A stretch of DNA of 64,000 nucleotides from Helicobacter_B zhangjianzhongii (GCF_030249855.1 NZ_JANURN010000001.1:186001-250000); one strand, 5' to 3'. Positions 55,373-63,999 are shown, numbered from the stretch's first letter. Notes: generated from the letters alone by a model not told the origin. Numbers and translations are program-made.

Positions 55373-56595
55373 AAATAGCTCCTTATAGTTTTGTAAAATC
55401 CTTGCTCTATGGCTATCTTAGGGCTCCAGCCTAGAGCCTTAAGCTTATCTGTCTTTACAGCACAAGACATAATGGGGCTTGGCATATAGCTCTCTTTTGG
55501 AGCTTCAAAGCGCACTTTTAGTCCCTTTTCTGGGAAGAGGCTTGCGATGATCTGCGCTAGCTCCTTGATACTTACGATCCCTTGCTCATTGGCTACATTA
55601 TAGGCTTCATTATTCACTCCTTTTGTCAAAATCAAAAAATACGCGATCGCCGCATCGGCTAGGTAGAGGAAGCTCCTTTTTGCCTCTCCGCTGCTTGTTA
55701 GCACGATGTCTTGCCCCATCACCACAGATCGCACAAAGTCCGCAAATACCCTGCCATCATCTAGCTTCATACCCGGACCATAGGTGTGAAATGGACGCGC
55801 GATCTTCACAGGCAGCCCATACTCGCTCCCATAAGCTATGCAGAGATTCTCGCCCATTCTTTTAGACTCGGCATAGCAAGATCGCAAGGAAGTGGGATCG
55901 ACATAGCCATAGGCACTCTCATCAATCTCCCCGGCAAACTCCCCATACACCTCGCCGCTAGAAAAGTAGAGGAAAGATCGCACAGGATTTATGCGGGCGA
56001 GATTTAGCATATTGATCGTGCCTAGCACATTGGGGTAGATCACTGATAGCGGGGCATCTTTGTAGAATCTAGGGCTAGCAGGCGAGGCAGCGTGGATAAT
56101 GTAGTGGATAGGATAGGGGAGGCTAAGTGGCTCGCTCACATCGTGGGTGATTAGGATAAGGTCTTGCCGAGTGGATTCTAGGGGTTGCGTGGATTTTTCA
56201 CACTCGGTGGGTTTTTCACCATCGCTTTGGGATTCTAGGATTTGCGGTAGTGCTAGTGGGGCTTTTAGCAAATTTTGGGGTGGAGCTAGACTTGAGTCTG
56301 CGGTTACCCCAAAATTTGCTAAATCGCCGCTATGATTACCCAAAGCCGAATCCTTTGTAAAAGTAGGGTCTAAATAGGGGGCAAATACCTCTCTAGCGTG
56401 CTTATAATTGCGCACCAGAGCTAGCACACGGCAGGGGGCTGATTTAAGAAGCGTGGCATTAAGATTTAGCAGGGTCTTTGCCATATAGGCTGGCAGGAAG
56501 CCGTTTGCCCCGGTGATTAGGACATTGGCATTGGCAAAGGCTTGCCAATTTATTAGAGGGGAGGAGGTGATGGCGGTAAAGTCTTCTTCTAGCAT
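55369..56595 (-). CDS. NAD-dependent epimerase/dehydratase with hairpin insertion
   Basis: 408 residues. Extended SDR with NVLITGANGFLPAYMAK, IIHAASPASP, FSSGEVYG and catalytic YAESK (about 237-241), closest in pattern to UDP-glucuronate decarboxylase or dTDP-glucose dehydratase relatives. Residues about 76-150 between the second and third strands are repeat-encoded: the hairpin 56231-56352 plus flanking 14-mer and stop-free sequence. The frame is intact, so the enzyme would carry an extra surface loop. The substrate is unknown. Confidence 0.82.
   Translation of the reverse strand: MLEEDFTAITSSPLINWQAFANANVLITGANGFLPAYMAKTLLNLNATLLKSAPCRVLALVRNYKHAREVFAPYLDPTFTKDSALGNHSGDLANFGVTADSSLAPPQNLLKAPLALPQILESQSDGEKPTECEKSTQPLESTRQDLILITHDVSEPLSLPYPIHYIIHAASPASPRFYKDAPLSVIYPNVLGTINMLNLARINPVRSFLYFSSGEVYGEFAGEIDESAYGYVDPTSLRSCYAESKRMGENLCIAYGSEYGLPVKIARPFHTYGPGMKLDDGRVFADFVRSVVMGQDIVLTSSGEAKRSFLYLADAAIAYFLILTKGVNNEAYNVANEQGIVSIKELAQIIASLFPEKGLKVRFEAPKESYMPSPIMSCAVKTDKLKALGWSPKIAIEQGFYKTIRSYL
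56231..56352. repeat. Long hairpin repeat, loop class 2 (reversed), inside epimerase gene
   Basis: GATTC (56231-56235) to GAATC (56348-56352). Arms TAGCAAATTTTGGGG (56266-56280) and CCCCAAAATTTGCTA (56307-56321) pair perfectly over 15 bp around the class-2 loop read from the other strand. Confidence 0.8.
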
Positions 56596-56626
56596 TGGGG
56601 GTATCCTTAGTTAAATTTGGCTGGTG

Positions 56627-56744
56627 GATTCGGCTTTGCGCGATAAACCTTTGATTGCTGCGCCGCGCTGTGTCGATAGACCGCAAGTCTTATCTCCTTG
56701 CGCGGCTTGCAAAGCAAAGGTTTCTCATCGCAAAACCTAGAATC
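56627..56744. repeat. Long hairpin repeat, loop class 1
   Basis: GATTC (56627-56631) to GAATC (56740-56744). Arms AAACCTTTG...GCCGCG and CGCGGC...CAAAGGTTT with loop GATAGAC-CGCA-AGTCTTATC. Flanks match the copy at 150-267, whose arms are AAAGCAGGG/CCCTGCTTT. Confidence 0.8.
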
Positions 56745-57402
56745 CTTTGGCTGCTCGTTTAGAATTGCGGCGTTTTTCTTGTCATTGCGAGCAAGCGCGG
56801 TAGCGATTGCGCGGCAATCCATTTTCACACTAGAATCCACTTTTGCGGATTTGTGGATCGCCACGACTTCCTTGCGGAAGTCTCGCGATGACAATAGGGG
56901 GTCGGCTTGTGATGAAAAAATGGATTCTAGGAGCTGGGTGGATTTTTCACACTCGAGTTGGATTTGTGGTGTAAAAGTGGATTCTAGTGTGAGTTGCTTG
57001 CGGCTGGATTTTTGGGTGGTTTGCCTAGAATCCACTTTTTTGCTAGCGGCGTTTTTCTTGTCATTGCGAGCGGATTGAAAATCCGCGTGGCAATCCACTC
57101 CCCACACGCCTCTGTCATTGCGAGCAAGCGCGGTAGCGATTGCGTGGCAATCCATTTTCATATTAGAATCCGCTTGCGCGGATTTGTGGATCGCCACGCC
57201 TTGCTGTCGCAAGGCTCGCGATGACAATAGGGAGTCGGCTTGTGATGAAAAAATGGATTCTAGATTAAAGTTGCTCGCGGTTGATTTACTAAAGAAACTG
57301 CGGCTGCGCCTTGTTTTGTGATTTTCACTGCTTTTGGATTCTAAGATTTTAGGATTAGAATCCGCTTTTGGAAACGCCAAAAATGTAAGCGAGCCTGCAA
57401 AG

Positions 57403-57521
57403 GATTCTAGGATTGTAGATGAGAAATTGGCGTTTTGCAAGCGCGTGCAAGGGCGCATACTTGGCGTATGTAACTGCAGCACGCGCGAAGCAATCGCCGA
57501 TTTATCGCTACAAGCCGAATC
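57403..57521. repeat. Long hairpin repeat, loop class 5
   Basis: GATTC to GAATC. Arms GCGCGTGC (57441-57448) and GCACGCGC (57479-57486) surround CATAC-TTGGC-GTATG. Same core as the hairpin in the two poly-G cassettes at 1879-2066 and 3708-3894, but with the GATTC/GAATC flanks of the other classes. Confidence 0.7.
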
Positions 57522-57541
57522 CACCAGCCAAGCTGAATCCC

Positions 57542-58501
57542 TTAAATATTTACCCCCCCCCCCCCGTTGCTAGCCGCCGCCCACATCTCCCCAATCCTAC
57601 TCAAATACGGATCTGCCTTGATAGACTCTACATCTAGGCTAGTGAGATTACTTGCAAAATACTCGCGCATAGATTCTATGGCGTGGCTGTGGGGGGTGAG
57701 CTTTAGGGCTGGCATTGCTGATAAAAGCCTAGAGTTGTCGCTGGTGTATTGATTGTTTAGCCCAGATTCTATGAAGTGGATCGGCGACTTGTAGGGGGAA
57801 GTGGCGTTGATGATCTTGGCTAGCTCGCTTAAGAGTATGCCCCTGCCACTGCTGGCATTATAGACCCTATGATCTAGGCTAGCAATGCTAGCGTGCAAGA
57901 AGTGGTCAATTATGCGCAAAAGATCATCGATGTAGATGTAGTCAAAAATGCAGTCCTTGTAGATGGTGATTGGCAGGTGTAAGAGATTTTTGACAATGGC
58001 GTTTGAGATGAACTTGTAGCGGTAGTTTTCGCCCGCACCATAGCAGCCAAAGATACGCAGGCAGATGACATTGCCGCGCGTGGATTCTATAAAGCGCGAG
58101 CACACGCCCTTGTAGAATCCATAGGAGTCAAGTGGCAGGCTCTCTAGGTAGCTAGGCTCGCTTGCAGATATGATGGGCTTGTGCTTGCTATACTCCGCCC
58201 CAGAGCCAAAGTGTAGGATTTTCTCTACCCTATTGGCTTGGCTCATAATGGCAAAAAACATTCGCAGATTATACTCGGCGATGTCGTGCAAGCCCATCGT
58301 GTCGCGCCCGCCGCCGCGGTTGGCTAGGTGGATAATGTGGGAGATTTTATGCGCTTTTATGTAGGAGCTTACTGCGTGGCAGTCGCGTAAATCTAGCTCG
58401 CTAGAGCTAGGCGTATAGAGCTTGTAGCTATATCTAGTTTGCAAGAATTCTTGCAATGCCCTGCCGATAAATCCTGCGCCCCCGGTGATTAGTAGGTGCA
58501 T
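57542..58501 (-). CDS. NAD-dependent epimerase/dehydratase (WcaG-like)
   Basis: 319 residues. Extended SDR with LLITGGAGFIGRALQEFL, IIHLANRGG, FGSGAEY and catalytic YGFYK. GDP-fucose-synthase and rhamnose-reductase-like proteins share this pattern; the substrate is unknown. It ends SNGGGGVNI because of a G13 run (57553-57565). With 14 G the frame would enter the repeat ORF that follows and add about 300 residues; with 15 G it stops at once. ATG 58501 overlaps the stop of the methyltransferase gene (TAATG). Confidence 0.82.
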   Translation of the reverse strand: MHLLITGGAGFIGRALQEFLQTRYSYKLYTPSSSELDLRDCHAVSSYIKAHKISHIIHLANRGGGRDTMGLHDIAEYNLRMFFAIMSQANRVEKILHFGSGAEYSKHKPIISASEPSYLESLPLDSYGFYKGVCSRFIESTRGNVICLRIFGCYGAGENYRYKFISNAIVKNLLHLPITIYKDCIFDYIYIDDLLRIIDHFLHASIASLDHRVYNASSGRGILLSELAKIINATSPYKSPIHFIESGLNNQYTSDNSRLLSAMPALKLTPHSHAIESMREYFASNLTSLDVESIKADPYLSRIGEMWAAASNGGGGVNI

Positions 58502-59302
58502 TAGGATTCTACCTTTTTGGCTAGAAAGCGGATTGATTTTGGGCAGCCAAATCGCTTTGATGTGCTAAAGATTTCACAGACAATAATTTCTAGCCCAAGC
58601 ACCTTACCCATCTCTATAAATGTCTCCTTTTTAAACATATTGATATGCTCGTGGATAAGCTTTGCTCCATCGCTATCTTCTCTCCAGCCAAACTCTGCAA
58701 AAGGCACTTCGATATACAGCAAAGAATCTTTATGCATAAGAGCTAAAAACTTCTTCATAAACTCCATAGGATAGCTCACATGCTCTAGCATATGCGAGCA
58801 GATGATGAGATCAAAGCTTTGTGCAAAAAGCTCTTTTTCATCATAGATTTTAGAGACATTTGCCACAGGCTCTTTATTGGAAATATCAAAGACAAAGCAT
58901 TTAGCATAGTGCAGCTCCAGAGGAATAATCTCACCCCCCCCCCCCCCCGTAGTCTAGGATTGTGCGGGGCTTAGAATCCACAATAAATGGCGCGATAAAG
59001 TGCGCTAAATTTGCGCGCCGATTGGCTAGATTCTCATCATTAACCACGCGCAAAGTCTGCTCTATAAATCCCTTTTCAAAACTCTCTCGCTGGTGCAAAT
59101 ACTCTTCTAGCATATAGCCATCATACTGCCTTTGCATTTGCACATCATTTGGGCGGAAGCTTGAGTATTCAAAGCCACACTTCTTACACACATAAACATC
59201 TGTGTCCTGCGCTTTTCCAGCAAACATTCTAGCGATTAAAAATGGGCGAAATCGCGCCTTATACGCGGCAATATCACTATGCCCACAAATCACACATTTC
59301 AT
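58501..59302 (-). CDS. Class I SAM methyltransferase with zinc-ribbon-like N-terminus, phase OFF
   Basis: The N-terminal part has two CxxC pairs (CVICG, CKKCG, residues 3-43), as in sugar C-methyltransferase relatives, and reaches the SAM loop ILDYGGGGG. There a G15 run (58934-58948) shifts the frame to a stop. The second part, FVFDISNKEP...FDLIICSHMLEHV..., completes the domain. Fourteen or seventeen G would restore about 267 residues. AAGGAGA precedes ATG 59302. Confidence 0.82.
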
Positions 59303-59311
59303 ATTTCTCCT

Positions 59312-61102
59312 TTATTGTGTAGTAAAGATATTTTCTGCCATCTCATCTTGCGATAAAAATGGCGATAAGTCCTCTAGCGATGGGCTTATCATACTGCCAT
59401 CTTCTAAAACTTTCGCGCTAAGCTTTGGGGCGAAGTCATAGTCTTGCTCTAGCATAATCTCCACAAGCATCGCACCTTTGCTCTCTAAAATCTGTGTCAA
59501 ATCTTTTTCTAAAGTTTGTGGGTCGCTAAGTCGCCTTGTCTCAAAGCCAAACGCCTTACCAAGCGCGCTAAAATCAGGCACTTCCACGCCACTGCTCGCG
59601 CCACTGCCTGTGAGATTGCCGTTGAAAAAGTTTTTTTGCGTTTGGCGGATTGATGAGTAGCCATCGTTATGTAAGACAAAGAGCTTTATAGGGATATTTG
59701 CGCTCTTTAGCGTTTGTAGCTCTTGGAGATTCATCATTATAGAGCCATCGCCCTCTAGGCACACTACCTCTCTCCCCTTGCTTGCATAAAAGCTCCCAAT
59801 AGCCGCTGGCAGAGCAAAGCCCATAGAGGCATTGCCGGAGTTTAAGATATGGCGTTGATCGGGCTTGATGATTGATCTTGCAAAGGTGCAGACACAAGCC
59901 GAGCCATTTGCCATAACAAGTATCGTGCTAGGCTTTAGGCAGCGTGTGAAAGTCTCTACAAAATGATAAGGCTCGATTTTCTCGCCTTGTTTTTGCTCGA
60001 TACTGCTGTATTTATCCCTTAGATTTTGGCAAAACTCTAGCCAAGCCGGGCGCGTGATAGCTTCGGCTATTTGCAAAAGCTTTGGGATAAACTCGCCCAA
60101 ATCCGCACATATCGCTAGATCTGGGATCAATGTGGGCTTTTGTAGCTCTGCTTTGTCAATATCTACTACGATTTTATAGGCGTTTTTGGCGTAGTTTTCG
60201 TAGTTGTAGCTTACTTGGCGGATATTATTGCGCGTGCCAAGGCATAGGATCAAATCGGCATTTTGCAGGGCAAAATTCCCCGCTCTCTGTCCTAGAGAGC
60301 CGATCCTGCCTATGTAGTTTGTATGTGTGGATTCTATACTATCCATTCCATTAAATGTCGTAACAACAGGGATATTAAGCTTTGTCAATAAGGCTTTGAG
60401 ATTTTCTACTTGATGGGCTATGCGCACGCCGTGTCCAGCTATGATAAGCGGTGCTTTGGATTTCTGCAACGAGCTAATGACTCTCTCCATAATGCCACTA
60501 TCTAAAGTATCTAAGTCTTTATGCTCGCTATACTCGCTCCTATCAAACTCTACTAGATTTTTTTCATCAATCATAGCAGCTTGTATATCTATGGGTATAT
60601 CAAGCCACACAGGACCTTTACGCCCATTTGTCGCTAGGTAAATTGCCTTATCCAAGTGGTATTTGATCTCTAGCGGATTTGTGATCATCACTGCATATTT
60701 AGTCAAAGGCTTGACACAAGAGATAATATCCACCTCTTGATCGCCAAGCTGTCTTAAAGGGATCTCTGGCACAGAAGCTAGCGTTGTAGTGTATTTGACT
60801 TGCCCAGAGATATACAAAACAGGCACAGAATCACTCCACTGCCCAAATACACCATTTAAGCAATTAAGCCCGCCCGGACCGGTAGTAACATTTACTACTG
60901 CTAGATCTTGATTGACCCTAGCATAGCCCTCTGCAGCGAAGCTACACGCCTGCTCGTGGTGGTTTGCTGTATAGGGGATAGCTCTGCCTAAACTATCATT
61001 TAAGTGCATAGCCCCACCGCCAGAGACCATAAAAAAGTGCTTGACTTCATAATGCTCTTTCAATCTTTTTGCGAGATAGTCGCTTAATTTTATCTCTGCC
61101 AT
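59312..61102 (-). CDS. Thiamine-diphosphate enzyme, acetolactate-synthase-like
   Basis: 596 residues with the three-domain layout of acetohydroxyacid synthase: an N-terminal PYR domain with catalytic glutamate (NHHEQA, Glu50), a central domain, and a C-terminal PP domain with GDGSIMMNLQEL...LHNDG, the TPP/Mg motif. Such proteins in O-antigen loci (for example YerE) add a two-carbon acetyl branch from pyruvate to a CDP-keto-sugar. That role fits the nearby rfbG/rfbH but is inference. AAGGAG precedes ATG 61102. Confidence 0.82.
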   Translation of the reverse strand: MAEIKLSDYLAKRLKEHYEVKHFFMVSGGGAMHLNDSLGRAIPYTANHHEQACSFAAEGYARVNQDLAVVNVTTGPGGLNCLNGVFGQWSDSVPVLYISGQVKYTTTLASVPEIPLRQLGDQEVDIISCVKPLTKYAVMITNPLEIKYHLDKAIYLATNGRKGPVWLDIPIDIQAAMIDEKNLVEFDRSEYSEHKDLDTLDSGIMERVISSLQKSKAPLIIAGHGVRIAHQVENLKALLTKLNIPVVTTFNGMDSIESTHTNYIGRIGSLGQRAGNFALQNADLILCLGTRNNIRQVSYNYENYAKNAYKIVVDIDKAELQKPTLIPDLAICADLGEFIPKLLQIAEAITRPAWLEFCQNLRDKYSSIEQKQGEKIEPYHFVETFTRCLKPSTILVMANGSACVCTFARSIIKPDQRHILNSGNASMGFALPAAIGSFYASKGREVVCLEGDGSIMMNLQELQTLKSANIPIKLFVLHNDGYSSIRQTQKNFFNGNLTGSGASSGVEVPDFSALGKAFGFETRRLSDPQTLEKDLTQILESKGAMLVEIMLEQDYDFAPKLSAKVLEDGSMISPSLEDLSPFLSQDEMAENIFTTQ

Positions 61103-61111
61103 TTATGCTCC

Positions 61112-62248
61112 TTATAACGCTTGCCACTCATTCCAAATCTCTGCTAGCACTTCTTGCGCCAAAGACACTTCCACATCATTAACCTTGCTAAACACATACT
61201 CATCACGCACACAACGGGGGGGGGGGGGGGAAATTTGTGCGTGCGTATTGGCTAGCATAATCAATGGCAGGCGATTATCACTCGCGGTATTTTTCTTATC
61301 CTTTGCCATAGCTGTCAAAGTGGATTCTACATTGAGCTTAGGAATCTCACACGCCAAAAGTGGATAAAGCACATTGCTAGCGATATAAGCTTCTTCATCT
61401 TGTGAGAGCAGCCCGCGCTTTTTGCTTACGCGATTTGCTAGTAGCATACCCACGACTACGGCTAATCCGTGTGGCAAGGCAAAGTTTGTAGAGCTCTCAA
61501 GCGCGTGTCCAAAGCAATGCCCAAAATTAAGGAGATTTCTCCTGCCTGTATCAAACTCATCTTCTTCAATGTAGCCTTGCTTCACTTGCAAGCAAAAATA
61601 AATTGTCTCTAGTAGCACTCTTTCATCGCTTGTAAGCTTTGGCAAAATCGCTGCAAAATCTCTCGCCTTATCCCTCCCACAAAGTAGATGAAACTTCGCC
61701 ATCTCCCCTATACCAGAATAAACATCTACCCTATCAAGCGTATTGATAAAAGGCGCATAAATATAAATAGAATCTGGTGGGAAAAATGTGCCTATAAGGT
61801 TTTTGTAGCTGGCAAAATTCAGCGAGGTTTTCGCACCTATGCAGCTATCAGTTTGTGCGAGCAAAGTCGTGGGGATAAAGCTCCACTTCACACCACGATA
61901 AAGCGAAGAAGCGATAAAGCCTGTAATATCTTGCGTGATCCCACCGCCGATAGAAATTAGGTGGATATTTTTCTTTGGCGCAAAGTGCATAATCTTTTCA
62001 TAAAGCGTAGCGACATAGTCAAGGCTTTTGTGATTTTCATCAATCTCTAGCAAGATAAGCGGCTTATCTACAATGGGGGCTAACGCGCTATGTTTATAGA
62101 GCTCATACACCCTAGAATCCACCATAAACAGCACATTATCTAGCCCTGCAAGCTTGGCTACAAAATCTGTATTTTCACAAAAATACACCTGATAAGTTTT
62201 GATATTTGATGCAATATCTAGTCTTTTATACACAGGAAAATCCTCCAT
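61112..62248 (-). CDS. 3-dehydroquinate-synthase-like protein of glycan locus
   Basis: 378 residues, NAD- and metal-dependent cyclase fold. ISIGGGITQDITGFIAS, IPTTLLAQTDSCIGAKTSLN, GIGEMAKF and NFGHCFGHALESST retain the nucleotide- and metal-binding residues, but GGKTGVN is changed to GAKTSLN, which argues against a true AroB. A C15 run in coding sense (61216-61230, SPPPPRC) near the C-terminus is in frame as sequenced; loss or gain of one base would replace the last 35 residues. The start may be GTG 62233 (AGGA upstream) rather than ATG 62248, which overlaps the SDR gene by 23 bases. Confidence 0.8.
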   Translation of the reverse strand: MEDFPVYKRLDIASNIKTYQVYFCENTDFVAKLAGLDNVLFMVDSRVYELYKHSALAPIVDKPLILLEIDENHKSLDYVATLYEKIMHFAPKKNIHLISIGGGITQDITGFIASSLYRGVKWSFIPTTLLAQTDSCIGAKTSLNFASYKNLIGTFFPPDSIYIYAPFINTLDRVDVYSGIGEMAKFHLLCGRDKARDFAAILPKLTSDERVLLETIYFCLQVKQGYIEEDEFDTGRRNLLNFGHCFGHALESSTNFALPHGLAVVVGMLLANRVSKKRGLLSQDEEAYIASNVLYPLLACEIPKLNVESTLTAMAKDKKNTASDNRLPLIMLANTHAQISPPPPRCVRDEYVFSKVNDVEVSLAQEVLAEIWNEWQAL

Positions 62249-62888
62249 CGATAAAAATCGTTTGTCCGGTTATATAAGTATTTTTCACGCTTAAAAAATA
62301 CGCCAATTCTGCTACCTCCATAGGCTCTCCTAGCCTTTTTATCGGTAAAGATTCTTTGATAGATTCTATTAGGGGGGGGGCATTATTTATCGCGGTCATT
62401 TCGGTGTTGATAAATCCCGGAGCAATGGCATTGGTCAAAATCCCATAAGGACTTAGCTCCACGCCTAGTGCCATACTTAAGCCACTTACCCCAGCCTTAG
62501 CACTAGAATACACCACGCGAGCATTTTTAGAAAATCTACACCAAATTGATGAGAAATTCACAATCCTGCCATAGTTGTTTTGCTTCATTTTGGGGACTAC
62601 GGCTTTGATTAGCTGCATATTGGAAAACAAATTCACCTGAAATGACTCTTGGATAAGCATTTCATCGGCTTCTTCTAAATGGGCTAGCTTGTTTATCCCA
62701 GCGCAGTTTATGAGTATATCTACCCTATCAAGTGTGGCAGTGTAGGCTGCGATACTTTGTGGATTAGCTAGATTAAGCTGCTTTGAGCTTGGGGCATAGA
62801 CTTTTAAGCCACGCGATTCAAAAAGCTCTTTAATCGCCTTGCCAATCCCCCTAGAGCCTCCGGTAATCAACGCGCTATACATTTTCAC
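62226..62888 (-). CDS. Short-chain dehydrogenase/reductase
   Basis: 220 residues, classical SDR. Cofactor loop TGGSRGIGKA, INCAGINK, catalytic Ser in VNFSSIW, YSSAK (Tyr/Lys pair) and a C-terminal GQTIFIDGGFSCV are seen; FabG-like in pattern. In this locus it probably acts on a keto-sugar or on the product of the neighbouring aldolase. A C9 run (62372-62380) is in frame (NNAPPLIES) at the substrate-loop region. It is two bases downstream of the aldolase gene. Confidence 0.88.
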   Translation of the reverse strand: MKMYSALITGGSRGIGKAIKELFESRGLKVYAPSSKQLNLANPQSIAAYTATLDRVDILINCAGINKLAHLEEADEMLIQESFQVNLFSNMQLIKAVVPKMKQNNYGRIVNFSSIWCRFSKNARVVYSSAKAGVSGLSMALGVELSPYGILTNAIAPGFINTEMTAINNAPPLIESIKESLPIKRLGEPMEVAELAYFLSVKNTYITGQTIFIDGGFSCV

Positions 62889-62890
62889 TC

Positions 62891-63688
62891 CTATTTACGC
62901 TCTTGTAAAAACTTCCCATAACGCTCCTCGAGCATTGCGATACGCGCAGAATCTTCTTTATAAATTGCTTGATAAAAGTCGCGCTTGTTGCGTAGCCATA
63001 GCAGCTCAAAATGCACCGCTTTCATAAGTCCATCGGCTATGTGTGGATTTGACATAGCAGCACTAGCATTAAAGATCACCTTTCTTGTCTCAAAACGCGT
63101 GAGAGATTGTGGCGGCAATGTGGCAAAAAATGGCAAAGAAGCGATAGAAACCCCACCGCCGATCACTAAATCTTTATCACAACTAAGGCAGGTAGTCGCC
63201 AAATCAGTAGCGATTTGCAAGATTTTTTCACTATGGATTTCATCTCTGCTTAAACCTAGAGAGCCTGTCATATCCACTCGCCCCAGCACAATACCGCTAA
63301 CTTTTTGAAACGCTTTACTAGCGCAAATTGCTTGCAAATTAGTAAAGCCTGTGATTGTTTCGATATTTATGAGATAGGACACATTGTCGCTAGCAAAGAC
63401 AGAGCTTGCGGCATTGACATATTTTTCTAGTGCATAGGCAGTCTCAATCATAGGGGCTACGATATGCGACACGCCCAAAAGCCTTGCTTCTCTCATATCT
63501 TTTATCGCTTCGCAGCCACCAATTTTGATTGTCAAATCAAGCCCCGCTTTGCTTACAATCTCCTTTAAGCGCATAGCTTCTTCAAGCCTTGTGCCTTCTG
63601 CTTCAAACTCCGCTTTCACGCCCACGACACCATAGTTTTGGCATAAATCTTTCAAAACATCTACCATTTGTAATTCAAGCATATTCAT
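62891..63688 (-). CDS. HpcH/HpaI-type aldolase
   Basis: 265 residues from ATG 63688 (GAAGGA upstream; the ATG overlaps the rfbG TGA as ATGA). PEP/pyruvate-domain aldolase pattern: VGVKAEFEAEGTR, TIKIGGCEA, LINIETITGF with the metal-binding glutamate, and VLGRVDMTGSLGL. It would make or cleave a C-C bond using a pyruvate-type donor. The substrate is unknown; the location between rfbG and the SDR points to an unusual sugar or sugar substituent. Confidence 0.8.
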   Translation of the reverse strand: MNMLELQMVDVLKDLCQNYGVVGVKAEFEAEGTRLEEAMRLKEIVSKAGLDLTIKIGGCEAIKDMREARLLGVSHIVAPMIETAYALEKYVNAASSVFASDNVSYLINIETITGFTNLQAICASKAFQKVSGIVLGRVDMTGSLGLSRDEIHSEKILQIATDLATTCLSCDKDLVIGGGVSIASLPFFATLPPQSLTRFETRKVIFNASAAMSNPHIADGLMKAVHFELLWLRNKRDFYQAIYKEDSARIAMLEERYGKFLQERK

Positions 63689-63999
63689 TTGCATTCCTTC
63701 ATTTTGTCCATATACTCCCCAAGCTGCTCTTGGCTTAGGATCGTGCTTGTCTCGCTCCACGCCCTATACCACGCTACGCTTTTTTGTATCGCTTCTTTAG
63801 CACTCCATAGCGGGCTAAACCCTAGCAGGCTGCTAGCCTTGCTAGAGTCTAGTGCCAGCAGCCCACTCTCGTGCAAGCTAGAGTCTAGCTCGATCGTGTA
63901 GGCGATCTGCTCCCACTCCTGCTGCGCTAGCTCTAGCACTTGGCTCACGCGCAAGATCTGCCCCCCACTAGGTCCAAAGTTAAAGCTACTAGCGCACTC
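63685..63999 (-). CDS. rfbG: CDP-glucose 4,6-dehydratase, C-terminal part
   Basis: The window ends inside this gene. The visible 104 residues (FNFGPSGGQILRVSQVLELA...LLALDSSKASSLLGFSPLWSAKEAIQKSVAWYRAW) match the C-terminal substrate-binding lobe of RfbG. It supplies CDP-4-keto-6-deoxyglucose to RfbH. It is the most upstream gene of the minus-strand operon in view; rfbF would be expected just beyond the window. Confidence 0.82.
   Translation of the reverse strand, partial: ECASSFNFGPSGGQILRVSQVLELAQQEWEQIAYTIELDSSLHESGLLALDSSKASSLLGFSPLWSAKEAIQKSVAWYRAWSETSTILSQEQLGEYMDKMKECK

Larger units (their letters stand above)
56596..57541. repeat. Repeat array with 305-codon open frame
   Basis: About 0.95 kb of stacked repeats: class-1 hairpin 56627-56744, GTCATTGCGAG units at about 56779, 56850, 57060, 57112 and 57187 in both orientations, many 14-mers, and class-5 hairpin 57403-57521. 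A minus-strand frame (57524-56607) is open throughout but encodes only repeat peptides (VDSR, MDCHA, LSSRALRQQ). It could become the tail of the upstream epimerase when the tract at 57553 changes length. Confidence 0.7.

Noticed and set aside
56607..57524. 305-codon minus-strand open frame as an independent gene
   Set aside because: Composed wholly of repeats, with no start signal. It is noted only as a possible read-through tail of the upstream epimerase.
56596..57541. CRISPR array
   Set aside because: Repeats vary in orientation and length, spacing is irregular, there are no unique spacers of constant size, and no cas genes are present.
55172..58948. All tract frameshifts as sequencing errors
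   Set aside because: Errors at homopolymers are possible for any single tract. But the split genes read correctly on both sides and the tracts cluster in glycan genes as in other Helicobacter and Campylobacter, so phase variation is the better explanation.
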